A stretch of DNA of 26,094 bases from Candidatus Methanoplasma sp. (GTDB lineage: Archaea; Thermoplasmatota; Thermoplasmata; Methanomassiliicoccales; Methanomethylophilaceae), in assembly GCA_031256615.1 (NCBI GenBank), contig JAIRQG010000031.1:1-26094 (forward strand), given 5' to 3'. The notes beneath the pieces were generated by a model, which searched no databases, was not told the origin of the DNA, and worked only from the letters and a program-made list of their open reading frames with translations. Positions 1 through 9,301 of the stretch are shown here, piece after piece; within the stretch, counting starts at the first letter, position 1; the number at the start of each line of letters is the position of its first letter. Position numbers and translations under genes: made by a program.

Positions 1-2
1 TG

Positions 3-956
3 GCTTACGGCCCCAGCATGCACAGGTACAGTGCGGACGCTGAACTCGAAGAAGGTTTCATCCGCATCTCGATATCATCATCCGGAGCGGACACCTACTC
101 CGCCGTGGTCCTTGATAACGGAGATTATTCTGCTCCGACACAGCTATACATCTACCTTGATGAGAGGTACGATGAATTCGTCGAAGAGGCGGAAGAGGCC
201 ATCGGACTTGACTCTCTTGATATGGAATATTCTATTGACCAGATGTGCAGGCTGTTGAAGATACGCGGGTTCAGCAGCATTCTGATATGCAATGACGAAC
301 AACTGCGGGATGCCATGGCCGAGGATATGAAGGGCCGGTCATCAAAAGGATTGTTGGTAATGTCCTATGCTTTGCCGCAGAACATATATTCTGGAACAGA
401 TGGGTGCCTTCTCTTTGAATGGATCAAAAGCGGAAACAGCCTCTACTGGATGTCGTCGCCGATAGGGATGTTCTATCACGGAGAAGACGGGCTTGTCGAG
501 GTCAAGAACAATCAGGAGAGATTCTTCGGTAAGGAGTGCATCAACATGACCTATTCGGATCCGGTCTTGTCGGTGATTGAGGCGGGCGGCCTTACCGACG
601 CACTCTGCCTGAAATGGAACAGGACGCTGTACGGACTTGACACGTCCGGTCTGGACGGCGCATCTGTGATGGGGTTCTCGCATGAAGGATACTCCAGCAT
701 ATCGATGGTACCGTTCGGCAAAGGCATGGTATGTGTTATCGGAGGAAAAGACGACAGATACCAGCGCGAAGATGCGGCACAGACGATCGCTTCGGGAGTG
801 TCGTGCTATTCAAATGTGTTGGAAATAAGATCCGGAAGCATAGTTCGCGAGACCGTTGAGTTCTCCCTTGACGTGCCTGACGATGCAAATGATATATTGA
901 CCTACATTTCAATAGGGGGAGTTTACGTCGTATACGGGAGGGCGGTCCGATGCTGA
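3..956 (+). CDS. Exported/membrane-anchored protein of unknown function, 5' truncated
   Basis: The frame is open from the left edge, so the first visible ATG (position 18) is probably internal. I do not recognise a named family. It is a distant paralogue of the protein at 8229-9296: both carry a Ser-Asp/Ala-Asp-Ala-Glu segment near the start, a matching LYIYLDERY/VYIFIDDGY segment, a middle piece ending in a short Gly-rich turn plus Trp, and a GYSSIS/GYSSVS segment followed by a strand ending in IGG/FGG. The paralogue begins with one membrane anchor at about residues 6-25, so the missing part here is probably about 30 residues holding a similar anchor, with the visible domain outside the cell. 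The stop overlaps the start of the next gene (GT-C type) by 7 bases, so the two are probably co-translated and functionally linked. The alternating strand/helix pattern could be a Rossmann-like or GATase1-like fold, which is a guess. Confidence 0.75.
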   Translation, partial: AYGPSMHRYSADAELEEGFIRISISSSGADTYSAVVLDNGDYSAPTQLYIYLDERYDEFVEEAEEAIGLDSLDMEYSIDQMCRLLKIRGFSSILICNDEQLRDAMAEDMKGRSSKGLLVMSYALPQNIYSGTDGCLLFEWIKSGNSLYWMSSPIGMFYHGEDGLVEVKNNQERFFGKECINMTYSDPVLSVIEAGGLTDALCLKWNRTLYGLDTSGLDGASVMGFSHEGYSSISMVPFGKGMVCVIGGKDDRYQREDAAQTIASGVSCYSNVLEIRSGSIVRETVEFSLDVPDDANDILTYISIGGVYVVYGRAVRC

Positions 957-2323
957 ACAGCATGAGTGCGGACGCATCAAAGCTCGGTTTGCTCGTCAGA
1001 CACCCTGTTTTTCTGATAGCTATCGCCGGAATAGCGATAAGATTCGTAATATTCCCTTTCCTTGAGGTCGGATATGATTCGGACTTCTGGGCAACTATAA
1101 TAGGCAACATCGAGGCTGGGGAGGGACTGTACGGGTTGGAAGGGTACTATTACACCCCGGTCTGGGGGTATGTGCTCTCTTTCCTGTCGTTCATACAAGA
1201 ATCCCTATTGAACATAGACGTGATGGGGCTGAGAGTGCCGGAGGCTTTTCCTATCGAGGTCGCTAAAGGCTGGTACCTTTCCGCAACTGTTACTTCGATC
1301 TCGTTCAATGTTTCGGTAAAGACGCTGTTGCTGATATTCGACCTGATAGCGGGATACCTCGTCTACTGGCTGATAAAAGATAAGACCGGGGACATGAGGA
1401 AAGCAACTATCGGATTCGCACTTTGGTTCCTTTGCCCGCTGGTGATATGCATAACCTCCGTCTCCGGCATGTTCGACTCGCTTTCGGTCATTTTCACGCT
1501 GCTTTGCATAATAATGATAAGAAAAGACAATCTTTTCCTTGGCGGTGTGCTGTTCTCCTTTGCCGTCCTTACAAAGTTCTTCCCGGCATATTTGGTCTTC
1601 ATACTGATCGCATATATCCTTGTAAAGCACCGCGGTGACGGCAAAGCGCTTGTGTCTGTATTCAAAATGGCTGCCGGTGCGTTTTTGGCTTTCGTTGTGA
1701 TAATGCTCCCCCAGATCATACAGGGCGATCTGGCAGAAAGCTTCCTCTTCGCAACCACCAGAGCAACGTCGGAAGACGGCATGATCTCTATGGCGGCGGT
1801 CGCATACCTGGCAGGAATAGCTGCCGCGTTGATCCTGGGATACAACCTGTTCAAGAAGAACAAAGAGGAGCTGGACGATTCCTTTTTCATAAGCATCCTG
1901 CTGATGGTCGCGGTCTTGTTCCTGTATCCTCCTCTGCCGCAGTACACCGTGCTGCTGATACCGTTCCTGGTGATCTCCATTACAACGGTCAGCACAAAGC
2001 TGAAATGGAGCTGGCTCATGACATCTATCGGCGGAGCGGGGATAGTGTTCGGCAGCAATCTCGCTCTGCTTCTGTCGTTCGGGACCTTCACGGGGCTGAT
2101 ATCCACAGAGTACATCGCATCAGTGGTGTGTTGGCTTCAGACCCCCATTTTCACGGATCTCTCGCCGATGTCCATCTTCTACTCTATACCGGGCACGATC
2201 CAATATGCAGGCATAATATCGGTGCTTCTGTTCTTTATCATAGAAGAGCGCAAACGCCGCAAAAGAGGCTTTCCCGTTTGGCCGTTCGGCCTGCTGAATT
2301 ACCAAGAGGAGAAACAAAGTTAA
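950..2323 (+). CDS. GT-C family polyprenyl-phosphate-sugar-dependent glycosyltransferase (copy A)
   Basis: A 457-residue integral membrane protein with about 11-12 hydrophobic segments. Its layout fits GT-C (PIG-M/GT87-like) mannosyltransferases: a first membrane helix, an extracytoplasmic loop with an Asp-Ser-Asp motif (GYDSDFW), a conserved YYYTPVWGY stretch, then a helix with SGMFDSLSV and a following LTKFFPAYL. Such enzymes transfer sugars from dolichyl/polyprenyl phosphate sugars on the outer face of the membrane. The acceptor is unknown. The start ATG at 950 has a gggagg ribosome-binding site 8 bases upstream and overlaps the preceding gene's stop. It is a paralogue of the equally long protein at 6866-8239. 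The DPM-like enzyme at 15053 could make its donor. Confidence is high for the fold class, moderate for the sugar. Confidence 0.8.
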   Translation: MLNSMSADASKLGLLVRHPVFLIAIAGIAIRFVIFPFLEVGYDSDFWATIIGNIEAGEGLYGLEGYYYTPVWGYVLSFLSFIQESLLNIDVMGLRVPEAFPIEVAKGWYLSATVTSISFNVSVKTLLLIFDLIAGYLVYWLIKDKTGDMRKATIGFALWFLCPLVICITSVSGMFDSLSVIFTLLCIIMIRKDNLFLGGVLFSFAVLTKFFPAYLVFILIAYILVKHRGDGKALVSVFKMAAGAFLAFVVIMLPQIIQGDLAESFLFATTRATSEDGMISMAAVAYLAGIAAALILGYNLFKKNKEELDDSFFISILLMVAVLFLYPPLPQYTVLLIPFLVISITTVSTKLKWSWLMTSIGGAGIVFGSNLALLLSFGTFTGLISTEYIASVVCWLQTPIFTDLSPMSIFYSIPGTIQYAGIISVLLFFIIEERKRRKRGFPVWPFGLLNYQEEKQS

Positions 2324-2360
2324 TTTTCATCTTCCGTATATTGTCCATAGAAGTGCTAAA

Positions 2361-3470
2361 ATGAGGGTCGTCGACGTGAATCCATTCTTCTATCCGCTCA
2401 GAGGCGGAATAGAGCATAGGATACATGATACCAGCAGGCTTCTGGTAGAGAGAGGGCATGAAGTGACCGTCATTACCGGAAGGCTTCCCGGCACAGAGAA
2501 GGAAGAAACAACGCCGGAAGGGTATCGGATCATACGTTTGGATTCATGGTTCGTCAACGCATACAATCCGCCGTTCATCTCATCGAAGAATGTCCTAGAG
2601 AGCATCGTCGGCATTGACCCGGACATAGTCAATTTCAATTACAGATGGGCTCCGAGCTACAGCAGAGACCTCAGAAAATATGATGGGAAGAAGGTCTTCA
2701 CATACCACAACATGTGGGGGGAGGGCGTATTCTTCCAGAAAGGATTTTCCGAGATCAACGATAGCCTGTTCAGGCGTTCTCTGGATACCTTTGATCATGT
2801 GATCGCCGTAAGCGATTACGTAAAGAACGATTTGATAAGAAGGAGATACTCTCCCTCATACATCACGACCGTCCAAACCGGCCTGTCGAAATATCCCGAT
2901 GAAGGAAACGGGGCCGGCGGTTTCATATTGTCTGTGGGGAGACTTGTAAGGACCAAAGGCCTGGAATATCTTGTCGAGGCCATGAAGGATGTTGACTGTA
3001 AATTGATAATCTGCGGCAAAGGCCCCGAGGAAAAAAGACTTACGAAACGTATCAAAAAGCTTGGGCTCGAGGACAAGATAGAAATGAAGGGGTGGGTTGA
3101 GGAAGAAGAGAAGGAAAGGCTGATGGGTTCATGCAGATTCTTTGTCATGCCCTCTTTGTTCGAATCTCTGGGGCTGGCCGCGGTAGAGCTCATGGCGCAC
3201 GGGAGGCCGATCATCTATACAGACATGAATGGACTTCCCGATACCATAAAAGACGGCGGCATATCCGTGCCTAAGGAGGACCCTGTAGCGTTATCCAAAG
3301 CCATGAACCTTCTGCTGAACGATCCTGCCTATAACGAGATGCTCGGGAGACAGGCGTTCAAGCAGGCGCAGAAATACAAGTGGGACGGACTTATATCAAA
3401 AATAGAGACGGTGTACGAGAAGGTCATGTCCGGAGAGTATTCCGCCGCCGATGCATATAAGACAATCTGA
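2361..3470 (+). CDS. GT4 family glycosyltransferase
   Basis: A 369-residue GT-B enzyme without membrane segments. The N-terminal Rossmann domain opens with a Gly-Gly loop (PLRGGIEHR) where GT4 enzymes bind the acceptor. The C-terminal Glycos_transf_1 domain starts near residue 190 (FILSVGRLVRTKGLEYL) and carries the retaining-enzyme EX7E motif, E268 and E276 (PSLFESLGLAAVE). It should transfer a hexose or heptose from a nucleotide sugar to a lipid-linked acceptor on the cytoplasmic side. It follows the GT-C gene after 37 bases; a TATA-like cgtatatt lies about 25 bases before the ATG, so it may also have its own promoter. It converges on the flippase gene with only 30 bases between stops. Length is normal for GT4; the sugar cannot be deduced. 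Confidence 0.88.
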   Translation: MRVVDVNPFFYPLRGGIEHRIHDTSRLLVERGHEVTVITGRLPGTEKEETTPEGYRIIRLDSWFVNAYNPPFISSKNVLESIVGIDPDIVNFNYRWAPSYSRDLRKYDGKKVFTYHNMWGEGVFFQKGFSEINDSLFRRSLDTFDHVIAVSDYVKNDLIRRRYSPSYITTVQTGLSKYPDEGNGAGGFILSVGRLVRTKGLEYLVEAMKDVDCKLIICGKGPEEKRLTKRIKKLGLEDKIEMKGWVEEEEKERLMGSCRFFVMPSLFESLGLAAVELMAHGRPIIYTDMNGLPDTIKDGGISVPKEDPVALSKAMNLLLNDPAYNEMLGRQAFKQAQKYKWDGLISKIETVYEKVMSGEYSAADAYKTI

Positions 3471-3500
3471 ACTTACAAAAGCATTATCGAGAGGGTGTGT

Positions 3501-5069
3501 TCAGAGCATCCATCTCGGTATGAGTCTTGCGATCCGCCCCGGCATGACTCTGCGCATCATATCTTTGTCTTCGCGTTTCAGTCCAAGCGCCATCGCAGCA
3601 ACCAGATACAGAACGAACGCCGGGAAGAACAGCCCGAGTATCGCCATCCATGTGGCGGGGAGTGTGAAGAAATATGTTGATGCCCACCACAGAACCAGAC
3701 AGATAACGAACGCTATGTGGCCGGGAATCATCGGCATCAGGTACACTGCCCGTCCGGATTGGGTCATCTTTGCAATTGCAAGGGGGTACAGCAGCACATT
3801 CAGGATGAACATCGACAGCGCCCATGCGGCAGCCACTCCCATTGTCCCCATTCCTATGACCTCTACCGCTATTATGGCAAATATTATATTCGCCACCCCC
3901 ACGGTCAGGGTCAGGAAGGCGATCTTTTTCATCTTGAGGAGAAGGATAGGTATCGTATCAAGTATACCTACCGTACAGACTGCCAACTGTATTATGAACA
4001 TGACCACTATTATTTCAGACAGATAAGAGAACTCTCCCCCCACCCATGCCGTAAGTATCTGGGATGAGAATATGCAGAGATACGCTATGGGAAAAGCTAT
4101 GAACAATCCGATGAATCTCATTGAGGCCTTTGCTATCTTGATCACATTATCCATATTGTTCTCCGCATAGCTGCGGTACAGGAAGGGCGCGATCACAGTG
4201 GTGATCGTCATGCAGGTGGTATTCGTCATCGAGATCAGGTTTGCCACGACAGCGAATCCTTCTTCCTCCTCTGTGCCGAGCAGGACGTTCACTACCACCA
4301 GCGATGCCTGAATGAACATCAGGAGGCCCAGTTTGCTTGTTATAATCCACAACCCGAGACTGCTGATCTCCTTGAGAATGGCGCGGTCGTAGTTGGGACG
4401 CTCTATCTTGAGACTCGGGCAGAGCCTTCTGGAAGTTATCCATACCATGACAAAGAACACTATGCCCGATACTATATGTGCCAGTCCCACCATCTCCAGA
4501 GATGCCCCGTTGACGAAGAACAGGACAAGTATCAGCGCCGCCTGAAGCAGGATGTGCGCTATCCTCGCCGTGTAGAGGATGTACATCCTGTTGAATGCCA
4601 TGTATATGCCGTTAAAGCACGAAGAGAACGATAACAGCAGCGCGGACGACAGCACCATGATGAACAGAAGCTGTACACCGGCGGCGGAACTCAGGCCTAT
4701 CTGGAAGATGGACGGGGAGATGTAAGATATGAGCACGATGACGGGGAACAGCATAAGCACGACCTTCCCGAGCCCGAGGACCGTCGTTGTGTATACTTTG
4801 TTGGCTTCATTTTTATCCTCATCGTGCAGCGCTATGATCAGAGACCTGGAGAATGCCTTTGTGAGCTCATCGGATATCACAACCACATAAGTCGTAATGG
4901 ACGTGGCCAAAGGAAGTATCCCGTACACCCCTCTGCCAAGCTCATCTATGAAGAACGGAACAAGCATCAGACCAATCAGTGCCGTCAGCGCTGTGCGCAC
5001 TATGTTGGTAACCATATTATGTGCCAGATATTTTGAGAATTCTTTTTCATCAGTCTTGGTCAATTTCAC
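3501..5069 (-). CDS. Wzx-like polysaccharide/lipid-linked glycan flippase (MOP superfamily)
   Basis: A 522-residue protein with about 12-14 hydrophobic segments and the typical start of the PST/Wzx family: an amphipathic N-terminus, then a helix ending in VPFFIDELGRGVYGILPLA, close to the PxxxxxLGxxxYGxxxL signature of COG2244 exporters. These proteins move polyprenyl-linked glycans across the membrane. The start is GTG at 5069, preceded by a purine-rich ggaaaggta and, about 40 bases upstream, a TATA-like gttaaatag. It lies 73 bases downstream of the PLD gene on the same strand but probably has its own promoter. Clustered with GT4, GT2 and GT-C genes, it is the likely exporter of the glycan built here. 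An alternative role in S-layer or N-glycan precursor export cannot be separated. Confidence 0.87.
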   Translation of the reverse strand: MKLTKTDEKEFSKYLAHNMVTNIVRTALTALIGLMLVPFFIDELGRGVYGILPLATSITTYVVVISDELTKAFSRSLIIALHDEDKNEANKVYTTTVLGLGKVVLMLFPVIVLISYISPSIFQIGLSSAAGVQLLFIMVLSSALLLSFSSCFNGIYMAFNRMYILYTARIAHILLQAALILVLFFVNGASLEMVGLAHIVSGIVFFVMVWITSRRLCPSLKIERPNYDRAILKEISSLGLWIITSKLGLLMFIQASLVVVNVLLGTEEEEGFAVVANLISMTNTTCMTITTVIAPFLYRSYAENNMDNVIKIAKASMRFIGLFIAFPIAYLCIFSSQILTAWVGGEFSYLSEIIVVMFIIQLAVCTVGILDTIPILLLKMKKIAFLTLTVGVANIIFAIIAVEVIGMGTMGVAAAWALSMFILNVLLYPLAIAKMTQSGRAVYLMPMIPGHIAFVICLVLWWASTYFFTLPATWMAILGLFFPAFVLYLVAAMALGLKREDKDMMRRVMPGRIARLIPRWML

Positions 5070-5142
5070 TACCTTTCCGGATCAGGGACAAATTAACAGA
5101 TTTCTCTATTTAACGATGAGCATGGAATAAGCCATATGGCCC

Positions 5143-6624
5143 TTATGCCCACGGACTGAAGAGTCTTGCGACGCTCATCTTGAGATTCTGCCACTTTGTG
5201 AGCATATCATACTCTTTTTGGCTGTATTCTACGCAACGGTCAAGGTCGCTCAGGAAAGCCTTCTGCATCTGTTCGCCTATTCTTTTTGAATAGATCATCG
5301 CGTTGGTCTCAAAGTTGAGCGTCATGCTCCTCTGGTCGAGATTGGCCGACCCGACAGAGCAGTATTCCGCGTCGGCGACCAGCGTCTTCGAGTGAACAAA
5401 GCCTCCTTTATAGCGATATATCCTGACTCCATTCTTCATAAGCTCTCCTGCGTTCATGATACTTGCCCAGAACACGAAAAGATGATCCGGCCTGTCGGGC
5501 ATGATCACTCTTACGTCAACACCTGAACGGGCGGAAAGTATCAGGCACTTCATGACATTATCGCTCGGTACAAGATACGGCGTGTGTATGAAAAGCGTCT
5601 TCTTCGCCGTGCTTATTATCTTAAGATATTGCAGCTCGATGGGATTGTTCTTCGTATCTGGTCCCCCCGATATCAGCTGCATGATGTCGCATCCGTATTG
5701 TGCCGACTCATCGGTGGGAAAATACTTCTCGCCGCTTTCCGCATCCAGATACAGCCGTCTGCCCGATGCGTATCCCCAGTCCATGAAGAACCTCATGTTT
5801 ATGGCCATTACGCTGTATCCCTCTATCCTCAGGCCGGTATCCCTCCACTTGCTCTCATTATTGCCTCCCAGATATTCATCCCCGATGTTGAACCCTGATA
5901 CATACCCGATCTTTCCGTCAATGACCATGAGTTTCCTGTGGTTGCGGTTGTTCTTCTTGGGGCTGAGCAGGACGGTCGCGGCGCGGTGGAAGAGTTCGAA
6001 TTCCCCGCTGGCCTTTTTGAGCTGTTTGATCTTCTTATTGAGTCCGCCGTTGAAACCGATGGCGTCCACCATCAGTTTCACCTCCACGCCGGCTTTGGCC
6101 CTCTCGATGAGTATGTCCATGAACTCATTCGACAGTTTGTCATTGCGTATTATGTAGTATTCCGCATGGATGAACTTCTCCGCGCCCCTCAGATCGCTGA
6201 ACATCTGGCTGAAGAACTCTGCACCTCTCGAGAAGAGATCAAGCTTGTTGTTCGTGCTATACAGAGCGTTTCCGGTAGCCATCATGGATTTTGCGAACCT
6301 TATCTCCTCTCCGTTCTCTGCAGGGGTTTTCGTTCTGCTTAATTCGTTCAGAGACTCCTCTTTTATTCTGAACAGGTTCTCATCGGTGAGATTCTTGATG
6401 GCAAAATGCCTGCCTCTGTAGATGGTCTGCCCGAAGCAGAGATAGACGAATATGCCTATTCCCGGAAGAAGCAGCATGACCGCCGTCCAGATAGCAACGG
6501 AACGCGAATCGGAGCGCTCAACGAATATCAGGAACAAAATTATTGCAATTGATATCAGCACCAGAGCAATTCTTATAAAATAAAGCACTACAGCGGCATC
6601 CGGGCCGATTATCCCCAAGCCCAT
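5143..6624 (-). CDS. cls: Cardiolipin synthase-like phospholipase D family protein
   Basis: 493 residues, the usual length for ClsA-type enzymes. Two N-terminal membrane helices (about residues 12-34 and 43-65) precede two PLD domains with intact HxKxxxxD motifs: H229/K231/D236 and H411/K413/D418, followed by GSANLDQRS typical of cardiolipin synthases. The N-terminal helix pair with LPGIGIFVYLCFG matches the PLDc_N anchor. In bacteria the reaction joins two phosphatidylglycerols; an archaeal homologue (Methanospirillum) has been shown to make archaeal cardiolipins from archaetidylglycerol-type lipids, so a dimeric or glyco-cardiolipin is the expected product. The start ATG at 6624 gives a short N-terminus before helix 1. 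It is transcribed away from the GT-C gene at 6866 and sits in the glycan cluster. The actual head-group substrate is unknown. Confidence 0.88.
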   Translation of the reverse strand: MGLGIIGPDAAVVLYFIRIALVLISIAIILFLIFVERSDSRSVAIWTAVMLLLPGIGIFVYLCFGQTIYRGRHFAIKNLTDENLFRIKEESLNELSRTKTPAENGEEIRFAKSMMATGNALYSTNNKLDLFSRGAEFFSQMFSDLRGAEKFIHAEYYIIRNDKLSNEFMDILIERAKAGVEVKLMVDAIGFNGGLNKKIKQLKKASGEFELFHRAATVLLSPKKNNRNHRKLMVIDGKIGYVSGFNIGDEYLGGNNESKWRDTGLRIEGYSVMAINMRFFMDWGYASGRRLYLDAESGEKYFPTDESAQYGCDIMQLISGGPDTKNNPIELQYLKIISTAKKTLFIHTPYLVPSDNVMKCLILSARSGVDVRVIMPDRPDHLFVFWASIMNAGELMKNGVRIYRYKGGFVHSKTLVADAEYCSVGSANLDQRSMTLNFETNAMIYSKRIGEQMQKAFLSDLDRCVEYSQKEYDMLTKWQNLKMSVARLFSPWA

Positions 6625-6830
6625 GATGTGTCATCTTCTTTTTAGTAAAAAAGAGTTCCTCTGCCAAAAAATTGATGGTTCCTTTATTAACGTATTTGTA
6701 TACAGATGATGTTTTTCCTGATCATCAACTGATATCTGTGGCATTTTGAGGCCGGCGCATGAGATGCTTCCTCTGAATGATCATCTTGATACCGCATGCA
6801 GTGAGGCGTCTTGCCGCGTCCACACCCAAT

Positions 6831-6839
6831 ATTTTATAT
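6831..6839 (+). promoter_or_regulatory. TATA box for the GT-C/exoprotein pair
   Basis: An attttatat element is centred about 31 bases before the ATG at 6866. Archaeal initiation normally falls 25-27 bases downstream of the box centre, giving a leader of only a few bases. No Shine-Dalgarno is seen before this ATG, in agreement with a nearly leaderless transcript. Confidence 0.55.
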
Positions 6840-6865
6840 GCTGCTTTAACATAGAATCGTGAAGA

Positions 6866-8239
6866 ATGAGTTTATTTGACAGAACTTATGATTCGCTTGG
6901 CTCATGGATCTTCCGTGTAAGATATCCTTTGCTTCTGATACTCGCTGCAGGCCTTATCATCCGGTTCGTTCTCATTCCGCTATCGGTAAGCGATTCTTAT
7001 TACTGGTTCATGACGTCTGAGAACATCATCTCTGACTTCGGACTGTACTCGCGGAGCGGCTTCTACTACAGCCCTCCCTTCGGATACATCCTCGGATTGA
7101 GCACTGCGATCGGGAGTTTTGTACTGAATATGCCAACATTCGCAACTCAGATCGACCTCCTTTATATGCTTCAGGCATACTATCCCTTCAAATCGATAGT
7201 GACAACGCTCACATACAATGTGGCATTCAAGATACCGCTGATCATCGGCGACATACTGCTGTCATATGTGGTCTACTGGTTCGTCAAAGACCGTACCGAA
7301 GAAAAGAAAAAGGCGGTGCTGGCCTTCATGCTGTGCTTCCTGTGCCCGTTGATGATATTTGAGTCTGGCGTGCATGGGATGTTCGATGTGTTCAGCGCAC
7401 TGATGGCCTTTGTATCGCTCATATTCGTTTCGAAAGAGAGATACTTCCTGGCGGGCCTTACTCTGTCCACTGCCGTTTTCATAAAAATATTCCCCGGACT
7501 GCTGCTGCCCATCTTTATAGCATTCATACTGCGTAAGTATAAAGGAAATATCAAGACCGCACTCGCCAAGATCGGGCAGGCTGCGGTCGGCTTTGTTGCT
7601 TCTTTGCTTCTCATCTACTATCCGATGTTCCTTGACGGGACATTCTTGCAATCCTGGTCCTTCCTGACCTCAAGAGTAAGCAATGCAGGGTCGCTGGCCT
7701 CAGGAACGGGAGGGTCGATGATGGCGCTTGACGAAGTGGGATTCCTCGTAGGGATCGTGGTTCAGGTCCTTGCGCTGATCGGGTCCATATATCTGGCACA
7801 TAAGTACTTCAAATGCAAAGGGAACGAAGAGCGTACGTTTTTCCTATATTCGATGCTCTCTCTCGCATTCGCATTCCTTTGGGTTCCCATGCCTCAGTAT
7901 CTCATTCTGCTGATACCTTTCATCGTTCTATATGCGGTCATGTACGACAGGAGATACATAACGCCGTGGCTGTTCATTTCATTCGGCTCGGTACTGTTCA
8001 TAGTTATGGTAGAGGGGCCATTTGGATTGTTCCAAACGATAGCGACATCCACCGGCCTGATGAATGCGGAAGGCCTCATTGATTTACTTGTATCCTACAT
8101 GAGCGGCCCGCGGCTGGAGCCTTATGCGGTGATTCAGATAATACCTGCTGCTGCCGGCGCCATACTGCAGTTCACCGGCGTCGCCCTCTTATTTGTATAT
8201 CACCATAAGAAATTCAGGAGGTATGCCTGTGAAGCTTGA
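6866..8239 (+). CDS. GT-C family polyprenyl-phosphate-sugar-dependent glycosyltransferase (copy B)
   Basis: 457 residues, the same length as its paralogue at 950-2323 and collinear with it: first helix, short loop with a single Asp (VSDSYYW where copy A has YDSDFW), FYYSPPFGY matching YYYTPVWGY, GVHGMFDVFSA matching SVSGMFDSLSV, and FIKIFPGLL matching LTKFFPAYL. About 11-12 membrane segments. The first Asp of the loop motif is kept while the second is Tyr, so the catalytic Asp of GT-C enzymes is probably preserved but metal or phosphate contacts may differ. It is followed by and overlaps the exported-protein gene at 8229. It probably uses a polyprenyl-phosphate sugar on the outer membrane face; a different acceptor or linkage from copy A is likely. 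Confidence 0.8.
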   Translation: MSLFDRTYDSLGSWIFRVRYPLLLILAAGLIIRFVLIPLSVSDSYYWFMTSENIISDFGLYSRSGFYYSPPFGYILGLSTAIGSFVLNMPTFATQIDLLYMLQAYYPFKSIVTTLTYNVAFKIPLIIGDILLSYVVYWFVKDRTEEKKKAVLAFMLCFLCPLMIFESGVHGMFDVFSALMAFVSLIFVSKERYFLAGLTLSTAVFIKIFPGLLLPIFIAFILRKYKGNIKTALAKIGQAAVGFVASLLLIYYPMFLDGTFLQSWSFLTSRVSNAGSLASGTGGSMMALDEVGFLVGIVVQVLALIGSIYLAHKYFKCKGNEERTFFLYSMLSLAFAFLWVPMPQYLILLIPFIVLYAVMYDRRYITPWLFISFGSVLFIVMVEGPFGLFQTIATSTGLMNAEGLIDLLVSYMSGPRLEPYAVIQIIPAAAGAILQFTGVALLFVYHHKKFRRYACEA

Positions 8240-9296
8240 TGCCCCGCTGGCGGTCACGGCGATCGCACTTTCGATGCTGTTCATCGGTTCGCTGATAGTG
8301 TATCCTCTCAATCCTTTCTCTTTCAACTCAGATGCCGAGTTCGGCGAGGGTTCGACGGATGTGACTGTGTCCTCAACGTCACCGACCGAATACGGCGTCT
8401 GCGCTTTCGAAACCATACTTAACACCAGCCGCAATGTGTATATCTTCATCGATGATGGATATGCCAGCATAACCGGCATCGGTTTCCAGAAGAAATTTGC
8501 CCGCGGTATTGTGCGGGAACTTGATCTGCGCAACTACCGCGACGGTAACGATCTTGACGTAAAGACGATCAACGCAGAGGAATTGAAATATCTGTTGGAC
8601 AGCGGAGACCCTGCAAAGAGCAACATCGTATTCGCGTCCGGCGCATTCCCTGTTATCTCAGAGGGAGAGTTGGGGAATGCCGCCGCCGCGACGAGGGAGA
8701 AAATAACAGATTGGGTGGATAGAGGAGGAATCATAACATGGGTAGCAGAGAAATTCGGATATTACTTTGCGCCGATGGATCCAAAATACAACAAGTGGCT
8801 GACAGACACCAATCAACCGGGCACTGGCGGGCCTTCCCTCTTCTTCCCAGGTATAGACGGCGTGATCAACCCGTCAACAACCAATAAGTACGCCAAAGAA
8901 AGAACAAATGCGGCGGATGCGATATCCAGTCTTCACGATGAGATCACAAACGGCATCCTCGCCGATTACGCCAAAGACAACGGCGTACTGCTCGGGTATG
9001 TCGGCGATGGGTACAGCAGCGTATCTTTCCTGTATAACGAGGACAAAAGCGGAGGATATCTGATATTCGGAGGGGTCATTGCCAGGAAGTCCGGACTGCT
9101 TGATGTTACAATCGCACAGCAGATCGCGCCCGGGCTGTACGGTGCGGCAGACACAGACAACCTTTTTGTTGTGAAAGGAACAATGAGAACCGACAAGGAT
9201 GTGCACATCCCCTTTGAGTGCTCAAACGTATACGTTTACACCGGATTCATAGCATCCACATACGGAAAACTGCATCAGTCCGCTGCAGCAGAATGA
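8229..9296 (+). CDS. Membrane-anchored exported protein of unknown function, paired with GT-C
   Basis: About 355 residues: one N-terminal hydrophobic anchor (about residues 6-25, no signal-peptidase or lipobox site evident) and a soluble domain expected outside the cell. GTG at 8229 is preferred as start because an aggagg ribosome-binding site (8216-8221) lies 7 bases before it; ATG at 8223 is the alternative and the upstream ATG at 8193 is less likely. The domain has repeated strand-helix units, a turn DRGGIITWVAEKFGYYF reminiscent of type-1 glutamine-amidotransferase-like folds (no catalytic Cys triad recognised), and GYSSVSF shared with the paralogue at 3-956. The gene overlaps the GT-C gene by 11 bases. 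It may be a partner, acceptor-presenting protein or regulator of the transferase; function unknown. Confidence 0.8.
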   Translation: MKLDAPLAVTAIALSMLFIGSLIVYPLNPFSFNSDAEFGEGSTDVTVSSTSPTEYGVCAFETILNTSRNVYIFIDDGYASITGIGFQKKFARGIVRELDLRNYRDGNDLDVKTINAEELKYLLDSGDPAKSNIVFASGAFPVISEGELGNAAAATREKITDWVDRGGIITWVAEKFGYYFAPMDPKYNKWLTDTNQPGTGGPSLFFPGIDGVINPSTTNKYAKERTNAADAISSLHDEITNGILADYAKDNGVLLGYVGDGYSSVSFLYNEDKSGGYLIFGGVIARKSGLLDVTIAQQIAPGLYGAADTDNLFVVKGTMRTDKDVHIPFECSNVYVYTGFIASTYGKLHQSAAAE

Positions 9297-9301
9297 TACG
9301 A

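Noticed and set aside
1363..2115. Minus-strand frame of 250 codons
   Set aside because: Antisense to the GT-C membrane gene; no promoter, ribosome-binding site or domain support.
5501..6157. Plus-strand frame of 218 codons
   Set aside because: Antisense to the PLD gene across both HKD regions; serine- and proline-rich shadow translation.
6719..6785. Repeated tgatcatc at 6719 and 6778 in the gap before the second GT-C gene
   Set aside because: Only two 8-base copies, partly self-complementary and 59 bases apart; could be an operator but chance is as likely.
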